NCBI GenBank assembly: GCA_038237475.1 | Contig: JBBRYS010000014.1 | Location: forward strand, 62,001 to 126,000 | From: JAOAPY01 sp038237475 | Lineage (GTDB): Bacteria; Acidobacteriota; Blastocatellia; Pyrinomonadales; Pyrinomonadaceae | DNA: 64,000 nt | Reading direction: 5' to 3' | Shown here: in pieces, positions 26,954 through 35,189 of the stretch | Layout of the letters: the number at the start of each line of letters is the position of its first letter | Numbering within the stretch: position 1 is the stretch's first letter | The notes under the pieces: model-generated | Told to the model about the DNA's origin: nothing | Database searches by the model: none | Seen by the model: the letters and a program-made list of their open reading frames with translations, nothing else | Translations under genes and position numbers: made by a program

Positions 26954-27586
26954 ATGCGAAAACTTTTGTTACTGCTCGCCGTCTCGCTTGCTTTCGCGCC
27001 TGCTGTGCTGGCGCAGGAATACTCAGATTGGGAATTTTATGTGGGCTACGCCCATGAACGCGCTAACAACGGCGCCGATCGTCTCGACAAGACCGCGCGC
27101 CGCGTCCTGCCAAATGGCAGCACAGTCCCGGTGGACTTTAGATCAGAGCGCGTCCCGCATAATGGATTCGTGGGCGAAGTTGTAGCCAACGTCCATCCGA
27201 ACGTTGGAATCGTCGCGAACTTTGCGGCCACGTTTGCCAATGCCAATCTGGTTGACAATCTCACCGGCCGCTCTTTCGATACGAGAATACAGCGCTATAC
27301 GCTTTTGCTGGGGCCGCGATTTAACTGGCGCAACTCAACGCCGTTCATTCCATTTGCCCATGCATTGTTTGGCGCCACGCATTACCGGGCCAAGTTCCGC
27401 ACCAGCGATATTAGTTGCACCAATAGGGAAGCGACCGCTTTCGCAATGGGAGTTGGCGCTGGATTGGATATCAAGGCCGGGAAGCACTTCGACGTTCGTG
27501 CCGGCGAGGTGGACTATATTCCCGTTTTCTTCAAACAGCGGCGCAAGGACAACCTGCGCTTCTCGGCGGGCTTAAAAATCAAATAG
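26954..27586 (+). CDS. Outer-membrane beta-barrel protein (OmpA-like/PF13505 type)
   Basis: The 210-residue protein has a signal peptide (about 1-20, MRKLLLLLAVSLAFAPAVLA) and alternating amphipathic strands such as SDWEFYVGYAHERANN and FGATHYRAKFR, ending in a strand with LRFSAGLKIK. This fits a small eight-stranded barrel. The ATG at 26954 is chosen over the longer frame because GGGAGGA (26938-26944) precedes it at nine bases and the signal peptide starts there. The barrel may be structural or an adhesin; ligand unknown. A terminator follows 10 bases after the stop. Confidence 0.82.
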   Translation: MRKLLLLLAVSLAFAPAVLAQEYSDWEFYVGYAHERANNGADRLDKTARRVLPNGSTVPVDFRSERVPHNGFVGEVVANVHPNVGIVANFAATFANANLVDNLTGRSFDTRIQRYTLLLGPRFNWRNSTPFIPFAHALFGATHYRAKFRTSDISCTNREATAFAMGVGAGLDIKAGKHFDVRAGEVDYIPVFFKQRRKDNLRFSAGLKIK

Positions 27587-27596
27587 CTTTAGCCAA

Positions 27597-27660
27597 CAGG
27601 CGCTAAGAATACCGGCTTCAGTAAGGGAGGTTAAGGACTCCCCACTGCAGCCGGTTTTTG
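27597..27660 (+). terminator. Rho-independent terminator of the barrel gene; copy E of the dispersed repeat
   Basis: The flank CAGGCGCTAAGAATACCGG (27597-27615) resembles the dispersed family. ACCGGCTTCAGTAAGGGAG pairs with CTCCCCACTGCAGCCGGT with few mismatches, and TTTTTG follows. It lies between convergent genes and can end transcription of the + strand barrel gene; a GC-rich stem with only weak A-run on the other side makes the reverse direction less likely. Confidence 0.75.
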
Positions 27661-27671
27661 TTTGCCGCCAC

Positions 27672-28652
27672 TCACAGCTTCAATGCCTGGCGGCTGGCAA
27701 AGAAATCTTCCCAGGGATTCTCTTTCTTCTCCAGCAGCAGGGGCACGTTATTGATGGTAAAGTCCGAGATCTTCACACCCTTTTCGACCTGCGCCCAGGT
27801 GAGTGGCATAGACACGCTGGCTTTGGGTCTTGCGCGCGCAGTAAAAACCGAAGCGAGGCTCTTGCCGCGCGCATTCTGCATTGCATCGACGTAGACCTGG
27901 TCCACTTTTCGCCTGGCAATCGTTCGTTCGATCGTAGCGCTCGCGGGAACACGTTGCGCTACTTCAGCCGCCAGCAAACGCGCAAATTCCGCCACCTTCT
28001 CGTAGCTGTTTCCGGATTTCAAAGGGAGATAAATGTGCATCCCCGACGAGCCCGAAGTCTTCGGGAATGACTTCAACCCCAACTCATCGCAGACCACTTT
28101 GACTGTCATGGCAACCTGCAGGACATTTTCCCAGGGGGCTTTTTTGGGATCCAAATCGATTGCTATCCAGTCAGGCTTGGTGAGCTTCCTGGTGGTGGAA
28201 TGCCACGGATGCTGTTCGATGGCCCCAAGGTTAACAAAGTGCAGGAGGGATGCAGTGGTTGTATAAACCGCGTAATCAAGATCGCGACCTTCGAGGTTGG
28301 TCAGGGACACAGTCTTGATAAACGCGGGGGCGCTTTCCAAATCCTGTTGGAAGAACATGGGCGCCTTTACTCCACGAGGCCAGCGCTGGAGGATCGCCGG
28401 GCGGTCGCGCAAAAACGGCATTATCCGGTCGCTAATCCGCAGGTAGTAGCATAGGAGATCGTACTTGGTTAGTTTTTCATCGGGCCAGTAGACCCGCTCG
28501 AGCGAGGTGAGGGAAACTACCTGGCGATCGATCTTGAGTAAGAGGTCGCCCTTTGGTTTCTTCAGGGCCAAAAACTCCGCAGGCGAAATAGTTGGCCCAG
28601 ACTTGGTTGCGGTGCGCTTGACCCTGGACTTTGAAGTTGAGTTATCCGTCAT
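27672..28652 (-). CDS. Stand-alone LigD-type polymerase/primase domain
   Basis: The 326-residue protein is the archaeo-eukaryotic primase-like domain found in bacterial NHEJ ligase D. Metal-binding Asp residues are in DWIAIDLDPKK, the nucleotide-binding region is SGSSGMHIYLPL, and VYWPDEKLTKYDLLCYYLRI is the family N-terminal signature. It can add or fill in nucleotides at DNA breaks. The ATG at 28652 is preceded by GGTGGGGA; the frame runs 50 codons further with no conserved sequence. There is no ligase or nuclease domain and no Ku gene in the window, so its partners are encoded elsewhere or it acts alone. Confidence 0.9.
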   Translation of the reverse strand: MTDNSTSKSRVKRTATKSGPTISPAEFLALKKPKGDLLLKIDRQVVSLTSLERVYWPDEKLTKYDLLCYYLRISDRIMPFLRDRPAILQRWPRGVKAPMFFQQDLESAPAFIKTVSLTNLEGRDLDYAVYTTTASLLHFVNLGAIEQHPWHSTTRKLTKPDWIAIDLDPKKAPWENVLQVAMTVKVVCDELGLKSFPKTSGSSGMHIYLPLKSGNSYEKVAEFARLLAAEVAQRVPASATIERTIARRKVDQVYVDAMQNARGKSLASVFTARARPKASVSMPLTWAQVEKGVKISDFTINNVPLLLEKKENPWEDFFASRQALKL

Positions 28653-28737
28653 CTGTTCCCCACCCGGTCGTTGTAGTGGTTGATTCTGCCACAGACTTCG
28701 GCCAGGCAAAACTTTTAAAGGTGAAGGGGAACCGGCC

Positions 28738-28810
28738 GCGGATTGAGCGGAGTGACGCGGATCAGGATCACAAGCGATTAGCTCACGTTTGATCCGCGAC
28801 ATCCGCGTCC
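28738..28810. repeat. CGCGGAT-type degenerate repeat upstream of the LigD-like gene
   Basis: Short words of the form GCGGAT recur (GCGGATTGAGCGGA, GACGCGGATCA) and reappear inverted (TGATCCGCGACATCCGCGTC) about 30 bases later. The region lies between two - strand genes and would be in their leader. It is a low-complexity, partly palindromic block; no protein is encoded. Confidence 0.45.
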
Positions 28811-28820
28811 GAACTTTCGT

Positions 28821-29582
28821 CTAGGTTGTGGCGACTTTTTCACGCGCGGGCGACGGTGTTGTGGACGCCGCATCTTTGGGAACGTAGTAAAGGATGCGAT
28901 TGCAATTATCGCAAATAATCACTTCGTCTCCGCGACGAACCTGGGCCATTACCTGCGGCCGCAGGGCCATGCGGCAGGCAGCACAGGCGCCATTGCTGGC
29001 GTCGGACATGGCGATCCCGTCACGGATACGAAGGCTGATGCGATTGTAGAGTGCGCTCATCGGTTTCGGAAGCAAGTTCAAAATCCGCTCGCGCTCTGAG
29101 CGTTCCGTCTCCAGTTGTCCGGTTAGACCCGACATTTCCTGATCGAACTGAGCGAGGCGCGCATCGCGATCGGTGTTGAGCGAAGCAATCTCAGCCGAGC
29201 GTTCATTCAAAGCAGCTTCAGACTTTTCGAAGATTTCCATCTGCTCGAGGATCTGAGTTTCGAGTGTTGAGAGTTGCTTGCGTGCGGCATCTGCTTCGCG
29301 AATCGCCGCCGTATACTCATCGGGCTTTTTGGAAGCCTGTAAATTTCGTTCGGCCCGTTCGGCCCGGGCCTTTTGTTCGGCCACTTCCTTTTCCAGGCGG
29401 GCGCGCTCGTGACGGGCATCGTCCCGGCGAATCTCTTCAGCTCTAATTTCAAAGGCGCGCTGATCGAATTCTCCTTCGATCTCGGCGCGCCTTAGTGGTA
29501 TAGCTTCGATTTGTACTTGTAGTCGTCTTATGCTGGTGTCCAGGTTCTGCAAAGCGATCAACTGCTGCAATTCCGCTTTCAC
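28821..29582 (-). CDS. Coiled-coil protein with C4 zinc ribbon (CdsZ/DUF164 family)
   Basis: The 253-residue protein has a long coiled coil (about residues 1-175, rich in Glu, Arg, Ala, Gln) and a C-terminal zinc ribbon with CAACRM and CDNCNRILYY, four Cys in two pairs. This matches the C4-type zinc ribbon family seen in Chlamydia CT398/CdsZ and many other bacteria; its cellular role is poorly known, with suggested links to sigma-54 or secretion. The start is GTG at 29582 with AAGGAGAG just upstream. It precedes the LigD-like gene on the same strand with 168 bases between, so co-transcription is uncertain. Confidence 0.88.
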   Translation of the reverse strand: MKAELQQLIALQNLDTSIRRLQVQIEAIPLRRAEIEGEFDQRAFEIRAEEIRRDDARHERARLEKEVAEQKARAERAERNLQASKKPDEYTAAIREADAARKQLSTLETQILEQMEIFEKSEAALNERSAEIASLNTDRDARLAQFDQEMSGLTGQLETERSERERILNLLPKPMSALYNRISLRIRDGIAMSDASNGACAACRMALRPQVMAQVRRGDEVIICDNCNRILYYVPKDAASTTPSPAREKVATT

Positions 29583-29715
29583 TTACACTCTCCTTGAAAG
29601 ATCAAGACCGGCAATATGGGCGTAAATAATCATCGACGCCGATTATCGGACATAGTGCCTGATTTACGCAAGTGAAGCCGTAAGAATGGTAGGGCCGCGT
29701 CGTCCCAGGCTTTTT

Positions 29716-29777
29716 GGAGTACCGCCTCAGGCGGGCTTTTTTGCGGACTGGGAAAAACCCGACTGAAGTCAGTACCC
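29716..29777. repeat. Dispersed terminator-like repeat, copy C (bidirectional)
   Basis: The + strand half is GGAGTACCGCCTCAGGCGGG followed by CTTTTTT (to 29742): a hairpin CCGCCT/AGGCGG plus T-run. The - strand half (29753-29777) reads GGGTACTGACTTCAGTCGGG followed by TTTTT. The - strand hairpin lies 21 bases after the subtilisin stop and is its probable terminator. The outer flanks have drifted from the family consensus. Confidence 0.7.
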
Positions 29778-29797
29778 TGAACAGCTGTTATTCCCTT

Positions 29798-31192
29798 TCA
29801 TAATTTCCATTGCCCACCCACGGCCTTGGCCGCGTTAATCCTGCCGCCTGTCGCCAACCTTGTTTTTAGTCCGGCCAACGTATCAACCGAGCTGAGGAGA
29901 TTTTGCCGGAGTTCATCCACCGTCAACTGCGGATCGTTGGCCAGCACCAGCGCGGCTACACCTGCAACTACTGGGGTTGCCATGGACGTACCCGAAGCGC
30001 TCCGGTATTCATGGTTAAGCCAGGTGCTCAGAATATCCTTGCCGGGCGCGCCGAGCTGAACCGTCTTGGCGCCAAAGTTTGAAAACGAGGTGAGCTGGTC
30101 GTTGCGATCCAGCGCGGCGACGCTGATGACGTTGCCCAGGTCATAACTGGATGGATAGTGCGGGCTCTTATCGTTGTCCACACTCGCATTGCCGGCTGCG
30201 GCCACAAACAATATTCCTTCGTCGTACGCTTTCCTGATCACGTCCTGCAGAGCTCGAGATTTTTGCGTAGAGCCCCAACTGGCGCTAATGATGCGAACAT
30301 TGACCCCTGCCTGGCGGCGATCAATCACGTAATTAATCGCTTCAATAGCATCCTTGGTTGTTCCCGAACCGGATGCATCCATGAACTTGAGCGGCATGAT
30401 TTGGACCGACCAGTTTACTCCGGTGATACCTTCGTTATTTCCTCCCTCGGCCCCGATGATGCCCGCGCAGTGCGTGCCGTGTCCGTTCCCGTCCATGGGA
30501 TCGCCGTCGTTGTCCAGAGCGTTATAACCATGAATGTCGTCGATGACTCCTAAATTCCTGTCCGCGTATTGCTCGATATTGCCGGGTCGATGCCAGATGT
30601 TATTCACCAGATCGGGATGTGTGTAATCGACGCCACTATCGAGTACCGCCACTACCACTTTGTTGCTGCCGGTGGTGGTGGCCCAGGCGCCCACGGCTCG
30701 AATGTCAGCGCCTTGCGTGCCGCCGTTTTCCCCGTCATTGGACAGGGCCCACTGTTCGCTAAACCTGGGATCGTTCGGGAGTACTGGAGCAGAGGTAGCG
30801 CCGGATTCGTCGAGTTCAATCTTGAAAACTTTTTCGGCGTATGCGACTTCGGGCAGCGAGCTGTACTCGGCAATGATTTCTTCTGCAGTCCTACCGTCAT
30901 CTTCGCGAATGAGATCAAGACCGGTGACGGCTTCAATTTGATCTGCCACTCGATCATTCAGGCGACGAGTGATGATCGCAATTCTCTCTTCAGACACGCC
31001 GGGACGAAATTGGACGAATATTTCTGCGCTTGACTCTCCGGTCCGCGGCGCAGCTTGAGCTAAGGGACGTGTGGCCACGGTGTGTTTCCTGTGCCAACTC
31101 TTCCTCCAGTTTCTGATTTGCCCGGCAAAGGCGGCCACCAGTATCAATACCAGCGCAAGTGCTGCATGAGGGAAAAAATTATTGCGGTTCAT
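29798..31192 (-). CDS. Secreted subtilisin-like serine protease (S8)
   Basis: This 464-residue protein has an N-terminal signal or anchor (about 8-25), a propeptide of about 70 residues (EIFVQFRPGVSEERIAI) and an S8 catalytic domain. The triad is complete: Asp in LDSGVDYTHPDL, His in GHGTHCAGIIG, Ser in SGTSMATPVVAG; the oxyanion Asn is in AAAGNASVDN. It should be exported and self-processed. GAGG precedes the ATG at 31192. The protein ends shortly after the catalytic domain with no extra sorting domain. The hairpin at 29753-29777 probably terminates it. Confidence 0.94.
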   Translation of the reverse strand: MNRNNFFPHAALALVLILVAAFAGQIRNWRKSWHRKHTVATRPLAQAAPRTGESSAEIFVQFRPGVSEERIAIITRRLNDRVADQIEAVTGLDLIREDDGRTAEEIIAEYSSLPEVAYAEKVFKIELDESGATSAPVLPNDPRFSEQWALSNDGENGGTQGADIRAVGAWATTTGSNKVVVAVLDSGVDYTHPDLVNNIWHRPGNIEQYADRNLGVIDDIHGYNALDNDGDPMDGNGHGTHCAGIIGAEGGNNEGITGVNWSVQIMPLKFMDASGSGTTKDAIEAINYVIDRRQAGVNVRIISASWGSTQKSRALQDVIRKAYDEGILFVAAAGNASVDNDKSPHYPSSYDLGNVISVAALDRNDQLTSFSNFGAKTVQLGAPGKDILSTWLNHEYRSASGTSMATPVVAGVAALVLANDPQLTVDELRQNLLSSVDTLAGLKTRLATGGRINAAKAVGGQWKL

Positions 31193-31260
31193 TGCGTAAC
31201 CTCGAATTCAGGTTTTTGAATAATGGCTCTCGGCTTTTAAAGAGCGACCGCGAGCCGGCT

Positions 31261-31536
31261 TCAAACTTTGAAATTTGCGCCCTTGTGATTGAAAAGACGG
31301 AGTTGCTGTTCGCTGGCGCGATACTCAAAGCTCTTGCCATCAGCAGTCAGGCGAATGCGCCATCCGGAAGTGATCATTTGTCCGCTCATTTCGCCCTCGA
31401 CCGGAGCTCCGAGAGCCATATCAGGAAAGTCAGCGTCCTCAATCGACACTTCCTTGATTTCATCTTCGTTGACTGAAAGGCGTGCGGCCAGATCTTTTCG
31501 GGCCCGTTCAATTGCGTCGTCTTTTGTAAGTGCCAT
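31261..31536 (-). CDS. Small conserved protein, function unknown
   Basis: This 91-residue cytosolic protein has an acidic N-terminal helix (KDDAIERARKDLAARL) followed by beta-rich sequence with ISSGWRIRL-like strands (ITSGWRIRLTADGKSFEYR). AAGGA precedes the ATG at 31536. The shape is reminiscent of PepSY-like small domains, but I cannot assign a family. It is 68 bases upstream of the subtilisin gene on the same strand; a PepSY-like protein could act as a protease inhibitor or chaperone, but this is speculation from position only. Confidence 0.7.
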   Translation of the reverse strand: MALTKDDAIERARKDLAARLSVNEDEIKEVSIEDADFPDMALGAPVEGEMSGQMITSGWRIRLTADGKSFEYRASEQQLRLFNHKGANFKV

Positions 31537-31720
31537 CCTGTTCCTTCAACCCACCTGCAAACCCATTAACGTCTGTATTGCAATCATTGTTCCGCATGGA
31601 TTGCTTGTCTGCGGAAGACTTTGAGCATATTCTGCGCCCGCAACCTCAAGACCGTCAAAGCCTCCGTGCGGATGGGACCAGGGGGAAGCGGCGGCTAGTC
31701 CGAATCGGCCTACATCAATA

Positions 31721-32404
31721 ATGATCTCTGCAAAGAGTAATGCCCCGCCCGAAGTGCTCGCGAGAGCCGACCAGTTTTATGCGGACCGCGGGAAAGTCGT
31801 CAATGTCAGCGCCAGCGTTGAACTGTTGCGCCAACCCGTGGCGTGTTTTGAAACCTCCTGGAGAATTGCCCGCGCCTGCTTCTTTCTGGGACAGGAAGCA
31901 GATCAGCCTAAGACTGCTGTTGACTTCCACCGCGCCGGAGCAACAGCAGCAGACCTGGCCGCCAGGGCCACTCCGGACAATGTCGAAGGCCATTTCTGGC
32001 TGGGAGTAAATCTCGCCCTGATGGCCCAACTGGAGAGTCCACTCAAAGCAGTCGTCGACGCTCGCAGGGCAAAGCGTGCGTTGCAACGCGCCATCAGGCT
32101 CGACGCTTCCTACCACGCTGCCGGCCCCCTTCGGGTGTTGGCTCGTCTGCAACACAAACTGCCGCGCCTGCTCGGCGGCGGGCTGGCTGATTCGCAGGCG
32201 AATTTCGAACGCGCGCTCAGTCTGGCGCCGGCGAACACTGTGACAAGAATTTACTTTGCGGAATTGCTGTTGGAGATTGGCGCCGTCGAGCGAGCACGGG
32301 CGCAACTGCAGATGGTCCTGAGTGCGCCCCCCGATGCGGCCTGGAGTTTTGAGATCGAGCGCGACCAGCGCCTGGCGCAGAAATTATTGACCACCTTTGT
32401 CTAG
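31721..32404 (+). CDS. TPR-like helical-repeat protein (possibly TatT/TRAP T-component-like)
   Basis: The 227-residue protein has repeated helical pairs: VEGHFWLGVNLALMAQLESP, then LGGGLADSQANFERALSLAP and ITYFAELLLEIG-type segments. The pattern GHFWLGVN with LPRLLGGGLADSQANFERAL is like TRAP transporter T-component proteins, but there is no signal peptide and no TRAP permease nearby, so it is called only TPR-like. The ATG at 31721 has no clear ribosome site. Its stop overlaps the convergent rsmE stop by four bases. Confidence 0.72.
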   Translation: MISAKSNAPPEVLARADQFYADRGKVVNVSASVELLRQPVACFETSWRIARACFFLGQEADQPKTAVDFHRAGATAADLAARATPDNVEGHFWLGVNLALMAQLESPLKAVVDARRAKRALQRAIRLDASYHAAGPLRVLARLQHKLPRLLGGGLADSQANFERALSLAPANTVTRIYFAELLLEIGAVERARAQLQMVLSAPPDAAWSFEIERDQRLAQKLLTTFV

Positions 32405-33150
32405 TTCAAGTCTCCACATAAGTTTTGCAGCAGGGCCACTACAGCGATTGCAGCTGTCTCTGCGCGCAGTGTGCGACCACCAAGGGTGATGATGGTCCAA
32501 CCGCTCTGGCGCGCCTCTTCGATCTCTTCGTCAGACCAGCCGCCTTCTGAGCCTACCAGGGCAATGATGCCTCCGCCTTCAGATAACTTGATTGACTCCC
32601 CCAGATGCTGACCCGCGCGTTCGGAGAACATCACACGCAAAGCTTCCGTGTCGCACTTAAGCAAGGACGAGAGATTCTGCGGCCGGCCCACAGTGGGAAC
32701 ACGTGCTCGTCCCGACTGCTTGGCCGCTTCAAGCGCGATCCGCTGCCAGCGCATGATGCGCTTACTGGCATCGTTTTCATCGCGCAAGCGAATATCGGCC
32801 CGTTCAGTGATAATCGGCAGTACGCTCGAGACACCCAGCTCGGTGGCCTTCTGCACAACCAGATCGAACTTTTCGCCCTTGAGCAAAGCTACGGCGAGAA
32901 TTAGATCAAGCGGGGATTCGAGTTTAGCCGGCTGCGCTTCGGCGATAATTTTGAGGTCTGCATGATCGCGGTCGCTATCTTCGATCTCGCAGCGAAATTC
33001 TTTCCCCTCGCCGTCAAAGACATGCACCTCGGCGCCGCGTTGCAACCGCAACACGTCGCGCAGATGGCGAGCCTCCTCAGCAGCCAGCCGCACGGTTTTA
33101 CAATCGTCTGCAAAAGAGCCCGGGGAAGCATAGAATCTGCGACGCGTCAT
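32401..33150 (-). CDS. rsmE: 16S rRNA (uracil-1498-N3)-methyltransferase
   Basis: The 249-residue SPOUT methyltransferase modifies U1498 in the 30S decoding region using S-adenosylmethionine. Family marks are MTRRRFYASPG at the start, KGEKFDLVVQKATELGV in the middle and the knotted SAM site IALVGSEGGWSDEEIE then TLGGRTLRAETAAIAVV. Length is typical. It lies 41 bases after prmA on the same strand, and era is further upstream, so rsmE, prmA and era form a translation-related run. Confidence 0.96.
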   Translation of the reverse strand: MTRRRFYASPGSFADDCKTVRLAAEEARHLRDVLRLQRGAEVHVFDGEGKEFRCEIEDSDRDHADLKIIAEAQPAKLESPLDLILAVALLKGEKFDLVVQKATELGVSSVLPIITERADIRLRDENDASKRIMRWQRIALEAAKQSGRARVPTVGRPQNLSSLLKCDTEALRVMFSERAGQHLGESIKLSEGGGIIALVGSEGGWSDEEIEEARQSGWTIITLGGRTLRAETAAIAVVALLQNLCGDLN

Positions 33151-33191
33151 CGATCAATCACATCCTGCCCTTAGCGGTTTGCCATAATTTA

Positions 33192-34088
33192 CTAAACCAC
33201 CAACGCCATCCACTCGCCGTCCTGCATCATGACCAGGTTGCCGGTTGCACCGGATTGCTGCAACTGATCCACGATCGCGTCGAGTTGCGTGTCGAGAATC
33301 CCGGAAAGGACCAGCCGCCCGCATGAAGCGCCAATCAACGAGGGCAAGAGGGTGCTGATCACATCTGCGGTCAAGTTGGCGCACACAAAATCCGCCGATG
33401 CGAGCGAGGACTGCGCCGTTGTTTCGAGAGCAAGGTCTTCCATCGAACCCACCCGAAACTCGATCTGCCCGGCAACCTCGTTCAAGCGCGCGTTCTCAGC
33501 GGCTATCTCGACAGCCATGGCATCCGTATCGCAAGCCACCACTCGGGCCGACGGAAATAGTTTGGCGGCAGCGATGGCGAGAATGCCGGTGCCGGTCCCC
33601 ACATCCAGAAAGCTACCACCTTTAAAGAACCGCATGACTGCCTTCAAACATAGACGAGTAGTTTCGTGAGTGCCGGTTCCAAATGCCATACCGGGCTCGA
33701 TGCGAATAATCACGCGGTCCCTGGCAGCCCTGACATCACTCCACGGCGGAGCGATGATAATCCGGCCGACTTCTACTGGCTGCCATTCCTTTTTCCATTC
33801 TGCTATCCAATCCCGATCGACAACTTCGCGGACCTGCAAGGCATTGGTTATGAACGCGGGCAGGTCATAGATGCGCAGGGCCTCATCAATAGCCTGGCGA
33901 ATGCTTTCCTGATCCGGAGAGACAGCGAAGTATCCAGTCACGGTCAACTGTGCGCCGGTCTCGTTTGTCTCGGTGCCGAGAGCAGCGGCTTCCATCAACG
34001 CGTATTCAATTGCTTCGCGCGCTTCAGCGGCACAGAGGATATCAACAGCCCACCATAGTTTTGAATTTGGTTCCGTAGTTGTCTTCAT
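33192..34088 (-). CDS. prmA: Ribosomal protein L11 methyltransferase
   Basis: The 298-residue class I methyltransferase trimethylates ribosomal protein L11. The SAM motif is FLDVGTGTGILAIAAAKLF, the N-terminal substrate-recognition part is about residues 1-110, and GMAFGTGTHETTRLCL and FVCANLTADVI are PrmA marks (the usual form is NIL in place of NLT). The start is set at the ATG at 34088, giving MKTTTEPNSKLWWAVDI; the frame continues 16 codons upstream without family similarity. Adjacent to rsmE and era. Confidence 0.94.
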   Translation of the reverse strand: MKTTTEPNSKLWWAVDILCAAEAREAIEYALMEAAALGTETNETGAQLTVTGYFAVSPDQESIRQAIDEALRIYDLPAFITNALQVREVVDRDWIAEWKKEWQPVEVGRIIIAPPWSDVRAARDRVIIRIEPGMAFGTGTHETTRLCLKAVMRFFKGGSFLDVGTGTGILAIAAAKLFPSARVVACDTDAMAVEIAAENARLNEVAGQIEFRVGSMEDLALETTAQSSLASADFVCANLTADVISTLLPSLIGASCGRLVLSGILDTQLDAIVDQLQQSGATGNLVMMQDGEWMALVV

Positions 34089-34213
34089 GCTCTTGTCCGG
34101 ACGATGGCTTGAGGATAACGCAAAGCGGGCTGACACGAAACAGACGCGTGCCGGCCAGTGTAGCTTTAGAAGTGATGCAAACTGGTTGTCTGAAAGGCAG
34201 TCGGAGGGGGGCG

Positions 34214-35119
34214 TTATTGGATGCCGAGTTCTTCCAGCAGTTCAGGCTTGTCACGCCAGTCCGCTTCAACTTTTACAAACAGCTGCAGATGGCAGCGATG
34301 ACCCAGCAGTCGCTCGATTTCCTGCCGCGCTTCTATGCCGATCTGTTTCAAGCGTGCGGCGCCATGGCCGATAATAATCGCCTTCTGCGTTTTTCGTTCA
34401 ACGAAGATGGCGCAGTAGATTCGTGTGAAATCGGGCCGCTCTTCTTCCCACTTCTCGGTCACTACTGCGGTGACGTAGGGGATTTCTTCACCTGTCACAT
34501 GCAGAATCTTCTCGCGCACAATTTCGGAGGCCAGCGAGCGCATCGACTGATCAGTCAGTTCGTCTTCGCCAAACAGCGGTTCGCCGAGCGGCAGGTGCTT
34601 CATGATCTCAGCCAACAGGACATCGATCATTTCCCCGTTCATGGCGGAGAGGGGCACTACTGACTGCCAGTCGTACTTGCTGCTGTAGGCAGTAATGATC
34701 GGAAGTAACTTTGACTTGTCCGGAATCTTGTCAATCTTATTGAGCAGCAGGAGGGTCGGCTTCTGCGCTTGCTTGATCAGATCCAGCACAAATTGATCGC
34801 CGGCGCCGGTTGAAGTGGAAGCATCCTTCATCAGACAAACGAGATCGACGCCGTCGAGGGCTTCATGGACCGCACCCATCATGCGGCGGTTCAGCATGTG
34901 CCCCGGCCTATGTACTCCAGGAGTATCGACCAGCACAATCTGGCCGTCCGGTCTGGTGATAACTCCGCGTATGGCAAAGCGTGTTGTCTGCGGTTTGTTG
35001 GAGACGGCGGCGATTTTTTCGCCAACCAACCGGTTCAGGAGAGTTGACTTACCCGCGTTGGGCCGGCCAATCAGGGCCACATAACCGCTGCGGTATTCAC
35101 TTTGGAGATTCTCGGGCAT
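34214..35119 (-). CDS. era: Ribosome-assembly GTPase Era
   Basis: The 301-residue protein has the GTPase domain with G1 GRPNAGKSTLLN, switch-region T in KPQTTRFAIRG, G3 DTPGVH and G4 NKID, followed by a C-terminal KH domain (about 210-300, with VERKTQKAIIIGHGAARLKQIG). Era binds the 3' end of 16S rRNA and couples 30S maturation to growth. All GTPase motifs are intact. It is the first gene of the era-prmA-rsmE run, with 125 bases before prmA. Confidence 0.97.
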   Translation of the reverse strand: MPENLQSEYRSGYVALIGRPNAGKSTLLNRLVGEKIAAVSNKPQTTRFAIRGVITRPDGQIVLVDTPGVHRPGHMLNRRMMGAVHEALDGVDLVCLMKDASTSTGAGDQFVLDLIKQAQKPTLLLLNKIDKIPDKSKLLPIITAYSSKYDWQSVVPLSAMNGEMIDVLLAEIMKHLPLGEPLFGEDELTDQSMRSLASEIVREKILHVTGEEIPYVTAVVTEKWEEERPDFTRIYCAIFVERKTQKAIIIGHGAARLKQIGIEARQEIERLLGHRCHLQLFVKVEADWRDKPELLEELGIQ

Positions 35120-35189
35120 TGGATCGTTAGCACACTAACAGGTTGGGGAAAGCAGTGCCAACCCAGGTCCAACCCAAAAGCAGCGCTCT

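Noticed and set aside
31721..32404. TRAP transporter component with certainty
   Set aside because: No permease or solute-binding gene nearby and no signal peptide; only a TPR-like fold is supported.
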